From Ichthyophonus hoferi (lineage: Eukaryota > Opisthokonta > Ichthyosporea > Ichthyophonida > Ichthyophonidae), in NCBI GenBank assembly GCA_002751075.1, contig NAOQ01000307.1, positions 28,946-74,172 of the forward strand: a stretch of 45,227 bases of DNA, in the 5' to 3' direction. The notes beneath the pieces are model-generated. The model saw nothing but the letters and a program-made list of their open reading frames with translations, had not been told where the DNA came from and ran no database searches. Positions 12,379 to 23,600 of this stretch are shown one piece after another (the first letter of the stretch is position 1; each line of letters starts with the position of its first letter). Both the position numbers and the translations under genes were made by a program.

Positions 12379-13435
12379 TAACTGTAACCTAAATGTGGCT
12401 GTGTTTATATAATTACAGTAATATTATTGTGGGAAGAATATAAGTCAGACTCAACTAGTTGGCCTTCCAGTAAAGCATCTGAATTATCTACTTCAAACAA
12501 AAATTCTTAAGGACTGAGAGTCGTGTTTTTTATTAGTTATTTTTGTTCCTTTTATGCATTCCCGACCTTTGTACTAGCGTACTAGCTTATTTATAATAAC
12601 AGTAATTAAGCATTTCCAATGATTATAAATAAAAACAAGTTAGCACTTGATCGACACGATGGCTATAGACTTACGACAAAAAGCTTCGATATCCATTGAA
12701 TATCAGAAAGAAATTCAAGAGCAGCTAACGAGAGAGAGCTTTAGTTTTGCCTTTTACCTGATGACAAATACCTGATAAAATTCAATACAACAAAGACTAA
12801 TCTTATTTCCAATAGGTTGCAACTACGCACTTGATGGGATATGAGTCACACAATTTGCCTTGTACATATTTACCGCCACAATAAATATTTCTAACCAATA
12901 GATTGAACAAAAAGACAATTTTAAATATTTTAAATTTTAAATCCGTGCTAATATGTGAAATTATATTTAACGTAATTGTAAAATTCCCAGACATATATAT
13001 ATATGTTTTTCTTATTATCACTTTTTATTGTTATTATTCTCTATCTTCTGCTACAAGATCACTAACTTCAAATGAACGCGTGGTTATAATTGATTTGTCG
13101 ATACATAGTTTGCATGTAGTGAATTGGCCAATGGGCTATATAAGGAAACACTACGAATATTTTATGATTGGCTTCATTTAAGTTATTGAACCACCTAGTC
13201 ACATTGGTGTTAACTAAAAGTTAGCACTGGCGATGAAGCGAGTCATAAAAGAAACCAAAAGTCAATAATAAACGACCCCCGTTCACATATATGCGAAAAC
13301 AGAAGTAAAGATGCGCACCCTCCTCACACATACGCGGTAACAATAGCAAAATACGAAGTTCTCGTAAATGTACACAAAAATACTTTGCATTTAATTATAT
13401 ATACATATATATGTAATATACACATCGTTATTGCA

Positions 13436-13916
13436 ATGTCTAATCTACCACTGGCTTTCGTATACCATAATCCGTGTCCAGATCAGTTACTCATTCAGAA
13501 GTCAGAGAACTGCTTACTGACTAGATAACGATAATGGTGTTTATTTACCTCGTGACATACCTCCAATTAATAATCAATCTCATTGTGCGATTTCCAAATT
13601 TGCATCCAAGTGCATCAAAGCATCTATCACTTCTAAATCAGAACACAAATATAATTACTACAGCCAGTTACCTAGAGAGTTGGTATATGGGCTTTCAATA
13701 GACCCTCTAGCACAGCAACTGAGTCTTAAAGACTGGTCTAATCAAACAGTTATTACTTATACGGGTCAAACAACAATAATCACTATCAGTTATACTATTG
13801 GAGATCCTGAAGGCTGTGTACAAGTTGATAGACCTGACACAGATTCTGATATCCTCTTTATTAAGATTTACTTGGTCCAGTATTTCATCATTATTTTAAA
13901 CCTTAGTATGCCATAA
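13436..13916 (+). pseudogene. Interrupted unknown gene in the third insertion of unit B, related to the 12046 ORF
   Basis: A TATA-like stretch (ATATATACATATATATG, 13397-13413) is followed by an ATG at 13436 and a 30-codon frame ending at 13526-13528. A second, shifted frame is open for 132 codons from 13521 to 13916. The last part of that frame runs into shared repeat sequence from about 13856. The longer frame contains SIDPLAQQLS, near-identical to SIDPLSQPLS of the 12046 ORF, and both regions have FAS and a Tyr-Tyr pair in similar places. This suggests two diverged copies of one unknown gene. Whether the break is real, an intron, or a sequencing error cannot be told here. Confidence 0.35.
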
Positions 13917-15920
13917 CTTATGCGTAATCTATCTACAACTACTTAATACGGCTCCAAATATTAAATAAAGTAAAAACCATCAAATATAGTAGTAGTAGCA
14001 ATAATAATAATAGTAGTAATACTAATAATAATTAGGGCACCCACTCCTGATTTATTAATAAAACACAAAGCGGATTGGCTAGGATAAAATAAAATTATAT
14101 AATGAAATGCTACAATAACTTATAAACAAAGAACAATAGTCACATATTGTTTATATTCATTGCCACTAATATTCAATTGGACATTTTACTTTGCTCAAAA
14201 CAATTTCTTATACTTTGTGAAGAAATTGTTGTTATCCATTTCTTCATTTATTATATTATAATTTTAGGCAAACGTAAGTGGGGGGGGGGACCAGATGTTG
14301 CACTAAAATCAATTAGAGGTTGCATAGTACAAGTTTACAAATAGACAAAGACAGTAGTAGGAGTTTCATTTTCATTGTTTGCTAGTAGTTATTGCCATAT
14401 CACCGAAACAATGCAACACCTAATCCCAACTAATAAACACCAAAATAACTACTCTTATGCAATGAGTAAGTCAGCGAGTGATTGTGGTTACAGGATCGTA
14501 ATTTAAAAAGTATTGGTGCAAGTGGTCATAAACCAATTGTAGGGTTGTCAATATTTTTTTAAGAATTTTTTAAAATTAATGCATTTCCCTGAACTGTAAA
14601 CGCCCATTTTCAAGCTGTTACAGGAATAAAACAATAACTAATAAGTAAGTCTATATACTTGTAGTTTGAAATGAATTATTTAAGAGGCAATATATTTGGG
14701 GGTCCTTGGCCTATAAAAAATTCGCATACTATAGTTAAAAGACCGCAAAAAAATAATGAATAAAAGATTTTAGCTCTAGGTATGCACGTTTTAAATTAAT
14801 ATTTTTACAATTGATTGGATATGGGTTGTTCACTACGCCCTTTTCCAACAATATACATTCCTCACCAAATAAATTATGGAGAAACATTTTCTAGCTTTTA
14901 TTTGGATTAGGTTTAAATAATATATATTATATTCTGCTTTAATATCAGTAAGTTATATTGGATGGATGAGGTTATAGCAATATTAAAGCAGAAAAAAACA
15001 AAATAATAAAGCACAATCAATTGTATTGTTTTTTTTATCTAACTCATTGCTAGCTAGTACAGCAGCCAGAATCATGGCACATACCAACAATTTATTCATC
15101 ATTTTATGAAAGCTATAAGTCATAATATTGCAAACAAACGTTGGTATTAGAAACTTTTTGCCTTATATTTTAACACATATTATTTTTTTTCTTGGGGATT
15201 TTCTGTTTATTTTCAGTGTCTCCAAGTGATGACAATGAATTGGTTAAATCTCATTTTGTGATTTATCTGTAATAAATATCAGATTGTTTCATCTAAGCTT
15301 AGCTGTTCTTTAGTCATTTCTAAAAGAAAGCATAGTTTAGATTTTTCAACCTATAAAAGCTTTGTTTAAATGATCGAAGTAGATTTTTTTTATAAAAAAG
15401 ATGCAAATACACACTTGTGACATAAATCACATCGTTATATTTAGTACATATTTCCCACCACAATTGATTATTTCCAATCAATATATTTAGTCAGCGCCTA
15501 ATAATGGTACTTAATTCTACAACAAATATTGATAGTGATTCACTTAGGTATTCTGCAGCTTTTTTCAGTTATTTCAGTATGTAAGCAATTCTTTTTTTCA
15601 AAAAAAAAAAATCAATGCACAGTTTAGTTTTTTGATTGCAAATATACACTTGATGGGATATGAATTGCACAATATTCTATTTATCATACACATATTTATT
15701 GCCACAACAAGTATTTCTAACCAATAGATAAGACAAAAAGACAATTTAAATATTTGAAATTTTAAATCCATGTTAATATGTGAAATTACATTTAACGTAA
15801 TTACAAAATCCCCATACTTACGTTTCTCTTGCGTTCTCTTTTTCATTTTATTATTCTCTATCTTCTTTGCTAATATTTATTTGGTCCAGTACTTCATCAT
15901 TATTTTAAACCTTAGTATGC
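13917..15920 (+). repeat. Tandem locus unit C (about 2.0 kb)
   Basis: Third direct copy, following unit B at once: B ends CCTTAGTATGCC and C opens near 13927 with GCGTAATCTATCT. It ends near 15920 with TTGGTCCAGTACTTCATC and CCTTAGTATGCC, the same end as unit B. It lacks the 6290-6560 segment of A and the three insertions of B. The blocks near 14260, 14490, 15210 and 15650 match A and B closely, including across untranslated stretches. Confidence 0.75.
14983..15099 (-). CDS. Possible 38-aa peptide with a signal-like start, antisense in unit C
   Basis: The ORF opens MNKLLVCAMILAAVLASNE, which has the n/h/c layout of a secretory signal peptide with a small residue at a plausible cleavage point, then ends soon in a hydrophobic tail. 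Unit A keeps a similar start on the same strand (MSALFVCVMILTVV, from 7472); unit B has no intact version. It may be the first exon of a small secreted protein or chance. No family recognised. Confidence 0.25.
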   Translation of the reverse strand: MNKLLVCAMILAAVLASNELDKKNNTIDCALLFCFFLL

Positions 15921-16626
15921 CAGATCTTGTGAATCCCGTGATAGTAATCTATTAACGATCGGTATGTGATTGCTAATATTTATGATCGTAACGTACTAAA
16001 TCACAACCGATTCTATTCACTTGTTTATATAAAGATTGAAATATATGGCTTTCTGGCATATATAACAGTACACCTACCATTCAGTACATATATGTATATA
16101 TCAATATTTATGTATAATTTGAACTGGGGCTTTTTTGCTTTTGCAACTCCTAATATACTTTTTACTGCTTTGGATTTGTAAAAAGCACGTTTTTATAGGC
16201 CAACCACCAAGTACAGTTTCTTACAGGTATAATATAAAACTAGTTGCAGATAACTTAAATTAATTAATATGATTGAAGTTAATTTCTGATAGATTATTAT
16301 ATTCCATCAAAAAATAACTATGTGAAGATAATTACAAAGGGACCCACTGTACTACTAGAGCGAAAAACAAAAAGACTTTAGCCCTCAATAATATAATAAG
16401 TTATAAACAAATTCTAAGATGAACAACCAAATTTGAAAATAAATGTTTAGTGAAAATAGAATTTTATTTAAAATAAATGTAACAGTTTCATGACTCTGAT
16501 TGCATATTGGTTTCAAATTGTATTATTTCAATCCATATCTAAATGTGCTAACAAATAATAATGTGTAATTATTATATTCTGTTATGTTATAGAATTATAA
16601 ATAAGAACATTTCTCCAAATAAAATA
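15921..16626. other. AT-rich stretch before the assembly gap, nothing recognised
   Basis: Low-complexity AT-rich DNA follows unit C. Short ORFs here are within chance for this composition. No exon, RNA gene or repeat family is recognised. Confidence 0.5.
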
Positions 16627-17167
16627 NNNNNNNNNNNNNNNNNNNNNNNNNNNNNNNNNNNNNNNNNNNNNNNNNNNNNNNNNNNNNNNNNNNNNNNNNN
16701 NNNNNNNNNNNNNNNNNNNNNNNNNNNNNNNNNNNNNNNNNNNNNNNNNNNNNNNNNNNNNNNNNNNNNNNNNNNNNNNNNNNNNNNNNNNNNNNNNNNN
16801 NNNNNNNNNNNNNNNNNNNNNNNNNNNNNNNNNNNNNNNNNNNNNNNNNNNNNNNNNNNNNNNNNNNNNNNNNNNNNNNNNNNNNNNNNNNNNNNNNNNN
16901 NNNNNNNNNNNNNNNNNNNNNNNNNNNNNNNNNNNNNNNNNNNNNNNNNNNNNNNNNNNNNNNNNNNNNNNNNNNNNNNNNNNNNNNNNNNNNNNNNNNN
17001 NNNNNNNNNNNNNNNNNNNNNNNNNNNNNNNNNNNNNNNNNNNNNNNNNNNNNNNNNNNNNNNNNNNNNNNNNNNNNNNNNNNNNNNNNNNNNNNNNNNN
17101 NNNNNNNNNNNNNNNNNNNNNNNNNNNNNNNNNNNNNNNNNNNNNNNNNNNNNNNNNNNNNNNNNNN
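16627..17167. other. Assembly gap (541 Ns)
   Basis: A run of N from 16627 to 17167. ORFs drawn across it are artefacts. The right end of the repeat locus may extend into it. Confidence 0.99.
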
Positions 17168-17971
17168 ATTTTGTATCTAAGTTTTTAACAGCGTATTTGA
17201 TTTTTTTGAAGGTCATGTTTGTTAAATGTAGATACATATAAAACATGAATAAATTAACTATAGTTATAGTCAATCAATTAATTAATGTTGGGTTCCAAAG
17301 TATTCCATATATAAAATGTTATATTTAGAACGTATAAAACCTAGCATTAATTAATCCGAAGAGTATAACTATAGTCACGTTGCCTATACTGGACAAGTAG
17401 ATATATTTGACAATAACAACTCACTACACAGGCTAAAATTGACATTTTTTACTCTCCCACACCTATAACAAAAAATTCACGTTCTGTTAGTCATAACAGT
17501 GGCATGAACAACCATTCCAAACTTGAACCTAATTTTTACATCAAAATCTAACCCCAAACTTTAGTGCATATGCATCCTATAGGCATTGTTTGATGATTAC
17601 GTGAAAAAGGCATCTGTTTTTTACTTTCACCGTGAGGGTACGTCAGAATATCAACCGTAACTTGCCGATTTTAGTTTGTATCGTTATCGCATTCATTTTT
17701 TAATGGCAACCACAATTGCCAGCTAAGAAATAAATAAGGCCAAAAGAACTTTATTTAGTACAACTACAAAAACAAGGGATGGATCTTGCCACATATTGGA
17801 CCATTTTATACTTACTAAATATATCATACTATATATAGCATATTATATATAGCATACTTGATAATCTGATTATTAATTAATCAAATAAACAAAGGTTATT
17901 TTCTCACAGCCCAATCTCAATTAATTAATTCATACGGTTGCTTTTCAACTATGTTGTGTTGTGCATGTAGG
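17168..17971. other. Intergenic, nothing recognised beyond the F-box gene 3' end
   Basis: AT-rich DNA with TTAATTAA runs and no coding exon. The F-box gene's poly(A) signal marks its right border. Confidence 0.5.
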
Positions 17972-17977
17972 TTTATT
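17972..17977 (-). terminator. AATAAA poly(A) signal of the F-box/LRR gene
   Basis: AATAAA on the minus strand about 20 bases after the stop codon of the F-box/LRR gene, implying a very short 3' UTR. Confidence 0.7.
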
Positions 17978-17996
17978 GAACACCAATAATATCTTC

Positions 17997-20676
17997 CTAG
18001 GGTAGTAGTTGTTTCAATTGGCGTACATTATCCATGACATCCTCACTTGGGCTAGTTACTTTCACACTACAGGCTTTTAGACCAGGACAAGCCACTAGTG
18101 GGAGATAGTCCTCGCACAATACTCCACTGAAATTCAGTCGCCTCAGAGAGGGATGACCAACCAGAGGGTCAATTGATGGCATATCTATCAATATAAAGCG
18201 AATGTCTCTCAGTCTTAAACACTCACTGAGTGCCTGGAAGTCATCTATACGGCGACAGGCACGTAAAGTCAATGAAGAGAGCAATGGTAGGGCAGGAAGG
18301 GCGGAGATATCTCTAAGAGAGCACATTAAAACCATGGTCAATTTCTGTAGTCTTGGTGCTACAGATGGTAAAAAGTCTAGATTCATACAGCCACATAATG
18401 ACAAACTAAGACTGTGAAGACGAGGGAAGTGAGGAAGAGAAGCTATGACGTCATGTCCTAAATGACCAAGGCTCAGTTCCTGTAGATCTACATGGGGGGC
18501 AAGGAATGATAGATCGTTAATTTCTAATCGACCTAAATCGAGATGGGTTAGTAGGGGTAGGGTGTCACGGGAGGATAGGATATCCATGTCACATTGCCGT
18601 AACGGCATATCATGCAGTTGTAGGCGGGTAATACGACTTAATTCAATAATATCAGTTATACAAAATGGCTGGTAGCCCAGTACTGCAAGTGAAGCAATAT
18701 TGTGGCAGCTAGCTACTACACTGTTTGGCGTTGTTGCACGCCGACGGCTATTGCATGCCAGTCGCACGTGCTTTAAATTTGTACATGAACTGAGAGAGGG
18801 CATCTGGATAGGAATATAAATATATGTCAGTAATAAAAGAAGTATACATGTATCCATATCAGGATTTTTGCAAACAGATCACGGTTCTGCACAACTTTAG
18901 ACGTAGATGTAGAATCTTAAGGAATATAATTCGTAAGGATGAATGCAGATATACACGATAATGAGTTAGACAGTAAAAAAGTAAGCAAGGAAATGGGTAA
19001 GTGTACATAGATGTATGCGTAATGAATGTATGTCAGCGTGATAGAGAGTAGGTTGGAAGATGAAAGTGAAAAGCTGAGGACCTTTAGGGCATTATAAAAA
19101 TGCTTATATGGAAAAAAAAATCACGCAAGCGTATTCATGAAGAGACATACGCATAAATAAATAAATATATGCATACATACATACATATACACATTAGATT
19201 GCTCATTTATATGCCTCTCATCTACACAGTCTTTAAAAGAATAACCCTGATTATATAACACACATATCCTCTCTACTATGAATACGCATGTACATCTATA
19301 AATAAAATAAAATAATAAATAACCAATTCAAAGAAGGAAAATACATAGAAACTAACACAATCCACCAATCACTTACTGGTACACCTGCCATCTCAACGAC
19401 CTGCAGGATAATGGTAATTAGGTAAGTAGCCAAGGAAATATTCTCCAGACTATTCTTATCGATATTACTGCATCGCATAACAATCCTCTCCAATCGCTTG
19501 AAGAATGGGACTTTAATCACGTTGCATTGGCGGGCATAAACTGTCAAATCCACCAAATTGGTACAGAACTCCAGGAATGATAGATCCATAGATCCACCCA
19601 TCGCATCTTCATCGATCTCGATAGATAATTCGTTAAGAGATGGGCCAAGGGATTTTAAGAGTGATACTATAAAGTTGGTTTTGTGTGGTGCGGGTAGGAT
19701 TAATCGTAGGGATGTAACATTAGGCAGCGAATAAAGAATAGGCGATAGAATGGTGGGACTACCTGTTCCCAATGTGATTTCAACCTCTTTAATTGACCAA
19801 TGCCAAGCCCGGATTCCATGCATTAAAACTGTATCGTTATACTCCTGTTCCGTATTTGAGAAACAGATAGAGAGGGAAGTATAGCCCGATGACAGGCTAC
19901 GAGAAAGACCACAGAAGGATTTTGATACAAGGGTGCAAGATAATCGATCATTCAATGGTAGCATACGGAAAATATGTTGAATGAGCTCAGAGGGCAGGTC
20001 CATAATAGGAAATACTGTAGGAGAAAGAGAGAGGGAGGAAAGAGACTGGCAGAGGGCTGGAGTGTGGCAATGTAGTATCAATAACATGGAAGAGAGAAAG
20101 AAGAAAAGAGAAAGAGGAGAGAGAGGGAGTGAGTGAGAGAAAGACGAAGAAAAGGAGAGAGAGATAGAGATAGAAGGAAAGGGAAAGTGGCTAGGTGCAT
20201 AAATCTTAGCAGGTTATATCATATAAGCTTGATCATATGTATAAGCGTGTATAGCTGTAAGCTTGTGTATGTGTACAGTAGCAATCCATTAGATATATCT
20301 TTAAATAAATGTGTCAATGTGTAAATAGCTATGTTCAAGCTTATGTTCCCATAAATGAATATATATATATAAGTAAGCATATATATCAATATGGGACAGG
20401 GAGTGTGGAGATGTGTGTACATGTGCTTAAATATTATCAAATAAACTCGATACCATGAAACAAATATATACATATAAGATCATATACAGTAATGTACTAG
20501 TTTATAATAGGGACGTACCGATAGGTATAGAAAAAACGCGCATGGTTGCATAACAGACATTTAAACTTAATTACATTCCCCATGAAGATACACAGGCAAG
20601 TATAGTTTCACAACTACAACTAACCCCATACCCTAGGCCTACCTTCTGAACCCATGCTTGTGTTTGGGGTCGCCAT
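17997..20676 (-). CDS. F-box / leucine-rich-repeat protein, three exons
   Basis: Likely a substrate-recognition subunit of an SCF ubiquitin ligase. Exons: 20676-20643 (34 nt, starts MATPNTSMGSE), 20014-19377, 18803-17997; the phases agree (1, then 0) and the total is 492 aa. The second exon has a very strong pyrimidine tract and CTACAG acceptor. It opens almost at once into an F-box: LPSELIQHIFRMLPLNDRL, then TLVSKSF (residues ~17-45), which binds Skp1. The remainder is a run of irregular leucine-rich repeats (for example LTHLDLGRLEINDLSFL, LQELSLGHLGHDVIASL, LSSLTLRACRRIDDFQAL). These repeats resemble the FBXL type, but I cannot name an ortholog. An alternative start without the first exon, at 20003 just before the F-box, is possible. 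The TA-rich stretch at 20700-20711 lies about 25 bases before the first ATG and may serve as TATA box. Confidence 0.8.
20078..20190. repeat. Polypurine (GA-rich) tract in F-box gene intron 1
   Basis: More than 100 bases almost purely A and G on the plus strand, so C/T on the gene's strand. With 20015-20077 it forms an unusually long polypyrimidine tract before the exon 2 acceptor. Confidence 0.8.
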
Positions 20677-23600
20677 ACTGCTGCTATATTTATGTGCTTA
20701 TATATATATATAAAGATATACCAATAGGTTATTATAAAAAGAGAGTCGGAAAGAGCACTAAACAAGTATATGAACATATATTTATATTGTATGTTGATAT
20801 GTTGATATATAAACATAGGGATAAGAGATTCTACAGACGGATGGCAAAGACAATAAATAACTCAGCATAATAGTTTATGAAAATTGATGATATTCTATGT
20901 AATTATATGAAGTTGTAGAGATATCGAGAATATAAGAAATAGCACATGTTCATGAGTTTTTAATGGCAAAGACGTTGGCATGACATTTTGTTGAAATATA
21001 TATTTATTTGGAAATTGGTGAAATTTCACGACAACGAGAATATGCTCGACATGTATTGGTTATATTGCCTAATATAACCTACCCTATTCTATATAACTAC
21101 AAGCCAAAAAAAAATAGATACTAGACCATTTTTTATAACACTGCCTTTTTTATTAGGGCTTCATTTATATTTCATTGCTTTGTTACAATTAATATTTTTG
21201 TTTTTAATGCTATAATATTATGTTCTCAAATAGTTTGGGGTAGAAAATAATGATTAATTAACGATTGATTAACCACTAATCCAATTTTGATGGCTAATTA
21301 GCGATTAAGCGATGCCATCTGCAGTTGTTTGGCAATTCATAATGAAACAACAAAACTCTTTTATGTTTTGGCCCATAAAGTTGTAATATTTCAAATCTAA
21401 TATTGTAAAATTTTAAATTTTAAAATTCATTAAGTCAAAAATTCTACCCCTATTTATTAATATTTGAATGTACATATTTTTAAAAGAACTCAAAATATAT
21501 AAAGGTCCAATACTAAGTACTTTCCTTAGAGTATAAAATTAACCCAACGAGAGTCTTGCAAACCTGTTATATATTTTTCATTGAGTAATGATATCAATTC
21601 CAAATGTGACAGACTTGATTTTTCTGTGATTATCCAATAACGGCAAATCAGAGAGTCTACGGTAGGCTACGGAAATCTGTACAAATGAATATGATGCATT
21701 GAACTATAATCATATCAAATAGAATAATCATCAAAATGGATTTTTAAAGCCTCTACAAAGTTGATTTTGGACAAGCCTAAAGTCGCCTATATCATGTATG
21801 ATTTAGCCCAACATACAGTGTAACATCGTAACATAACGCCTTTCAAAATACCATCAGACCAGTTCATGTGTATTTATTATTGCCAAAGCCAAAGTAAACT
21901 ATCTCTCATCCGTATTACCATCTCTACTCCATTTACAACAAATGCTCTACTAGATCAATTTGGAATCTCATTGGGTCATCAGCCAGTAACTGGCTGCCCA
22001 ACTAACTGCGTTTTCCAAGCTTTATGAACATAGTGGGCCTACCCCTTAGCTTCTGCTGAATTACTTAATAGTAACATGTTGTAGCATATATGTACTCTGT
22101 GTATGCAAATGGACTCCTTTAAACACCTCGTAATCCGATATGCCTTCATTTATAAATGAATATAGGGCATATGGAATAAATATCTTGCAACCTATTTCCA
22201 ACACAACATGAAAGGTCGTGACGCACAGTTTAATTTCTTTATTGGATGATAGAGGCTATTTTATTATATAGGTAAAACATTTGTGAGCATAATCAACGTA
22301 TTTCATATACTTTAAATGAAAATTCTTTAAATACTTACGCGCAGATAGTGGGTTATAGCGTAATCATACTATTGGATATCAAAATTATATCTAGTTAAAC
22401 ATAGTCAAAATAGTAAAAACAGAACAAAACGAAGGTATAAAGGACATCAAGATAGTCGTTTGTAATTCAAGATTTTAATATAAATCAATACAAATCAAGA
22501 TAGACATTTGCATGCTATTGATTGATAGATAGGCAGGAGATCCACTTTATAGTAAAAATTATCGAGTAAGGCGAGATCGACTAGTAGAAAAATCAAAATC
22601 GATATTGACTGTTGCACACGCATAAGACTGTATAACTAAGGAGAAATTAGGACTAATATGTTAATTTGATATTTAGCAAGAGGCTGTCAGTCATATTACA
22701 CATAAACAATCTCTGTGTAAGATGGATAAAAGGGACAGCCATTACTGAGATCATAGAAAACGTCTGTAGCACAGTACAGAATAGTAACATAAGAAGTTTA
22801 TAATAAAGAAAGTTATTTGGTATTCAGCATGCCTGGAAATTGTATTTAAATATTTTATGAATTAAATAATATTCAACAACAAAGTAATTTTGAGTAAGAT
22901 GAAGGACTTGAGACTCGACTCATGCCTATATTTCAAGGGAGAGTAATAGGTACAATAATCCTAGAATATAGCAGGCACAAACAGGTGCTTCAAGTATTTT
23001 GCTGTCCTCTGGTCTACTAGATTTTAAAATAAAAAAATTCAATATGGCATTGGAAGATAAGCCTATTTTAAAGCAATCATAATTCTCATTGGGGAACCTC
23101 AGAGACTCGCATAAAGCAATACATTTCTACCGTTAACTATGCTTTACTTATACAAGATAAATATTATTTTCTATTCGTTTATTTATATATTTATAATTTG
23201 TATTGGCTATTTGTATCAGATATCTTTTAATATCACGAAGTATAAATTTACTGAACGATTTGACCCAGTTGTTCAAAACGTCAAGCATTCAATGCAGCCT
23301 TATGTCTACCTACCTCATGAAAACTAGTTTTTGTTCCGATTGATTGTTTACGTGTGCTCTAATTTTATGTTTGTAATTGTTATATACGATAGGCATAACA
23401 TAAGTAGGAGTGTATTTTCAAATACTTTAAAAGGAAAAAACTATCTTACGAAAGGAAAAGAAAATCACACGGGGGTATTTTATAGGTAAGAATCATTTTT
23501 TGTGTGTATGTGAGAATGACAAACGATTATTTTCCTAGTTGTTTTCAGCAACCATGTTTTATAGACGACATTTCTCTTCGTATTATTTTTGCGTCAGAAT

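Larger units (their letters stand above)
8176..13915 (+). repeat. Tandem locus unit B, expanded to 5.7 kb by three insertions
   Basis: Collinear with units A and C but interrupted three times: about 9315-10880, about 11465-12805 and about 13058-13855. The shared blocks recur at 8405 (TTAGGCAAACG), 8625 (GGTTACAGGATCG), 10907 (CAGTGTCTCTGAGTG), 12832 (ACTTGATGGGATATGA) and 13868 (TTGGTCCAGTATTTCATC). Without the insertions it would be about 2 kb, like A and C. Because A and C agree across the three break points, B is more likely to have gained sequence than both others to have lost it independently. Confidence 0.7.

Noticed and set aside
16561-17273. Two ORFs of about 226 aa on both strands
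   Set aside because: Nearly all of each is translated from the N gap.
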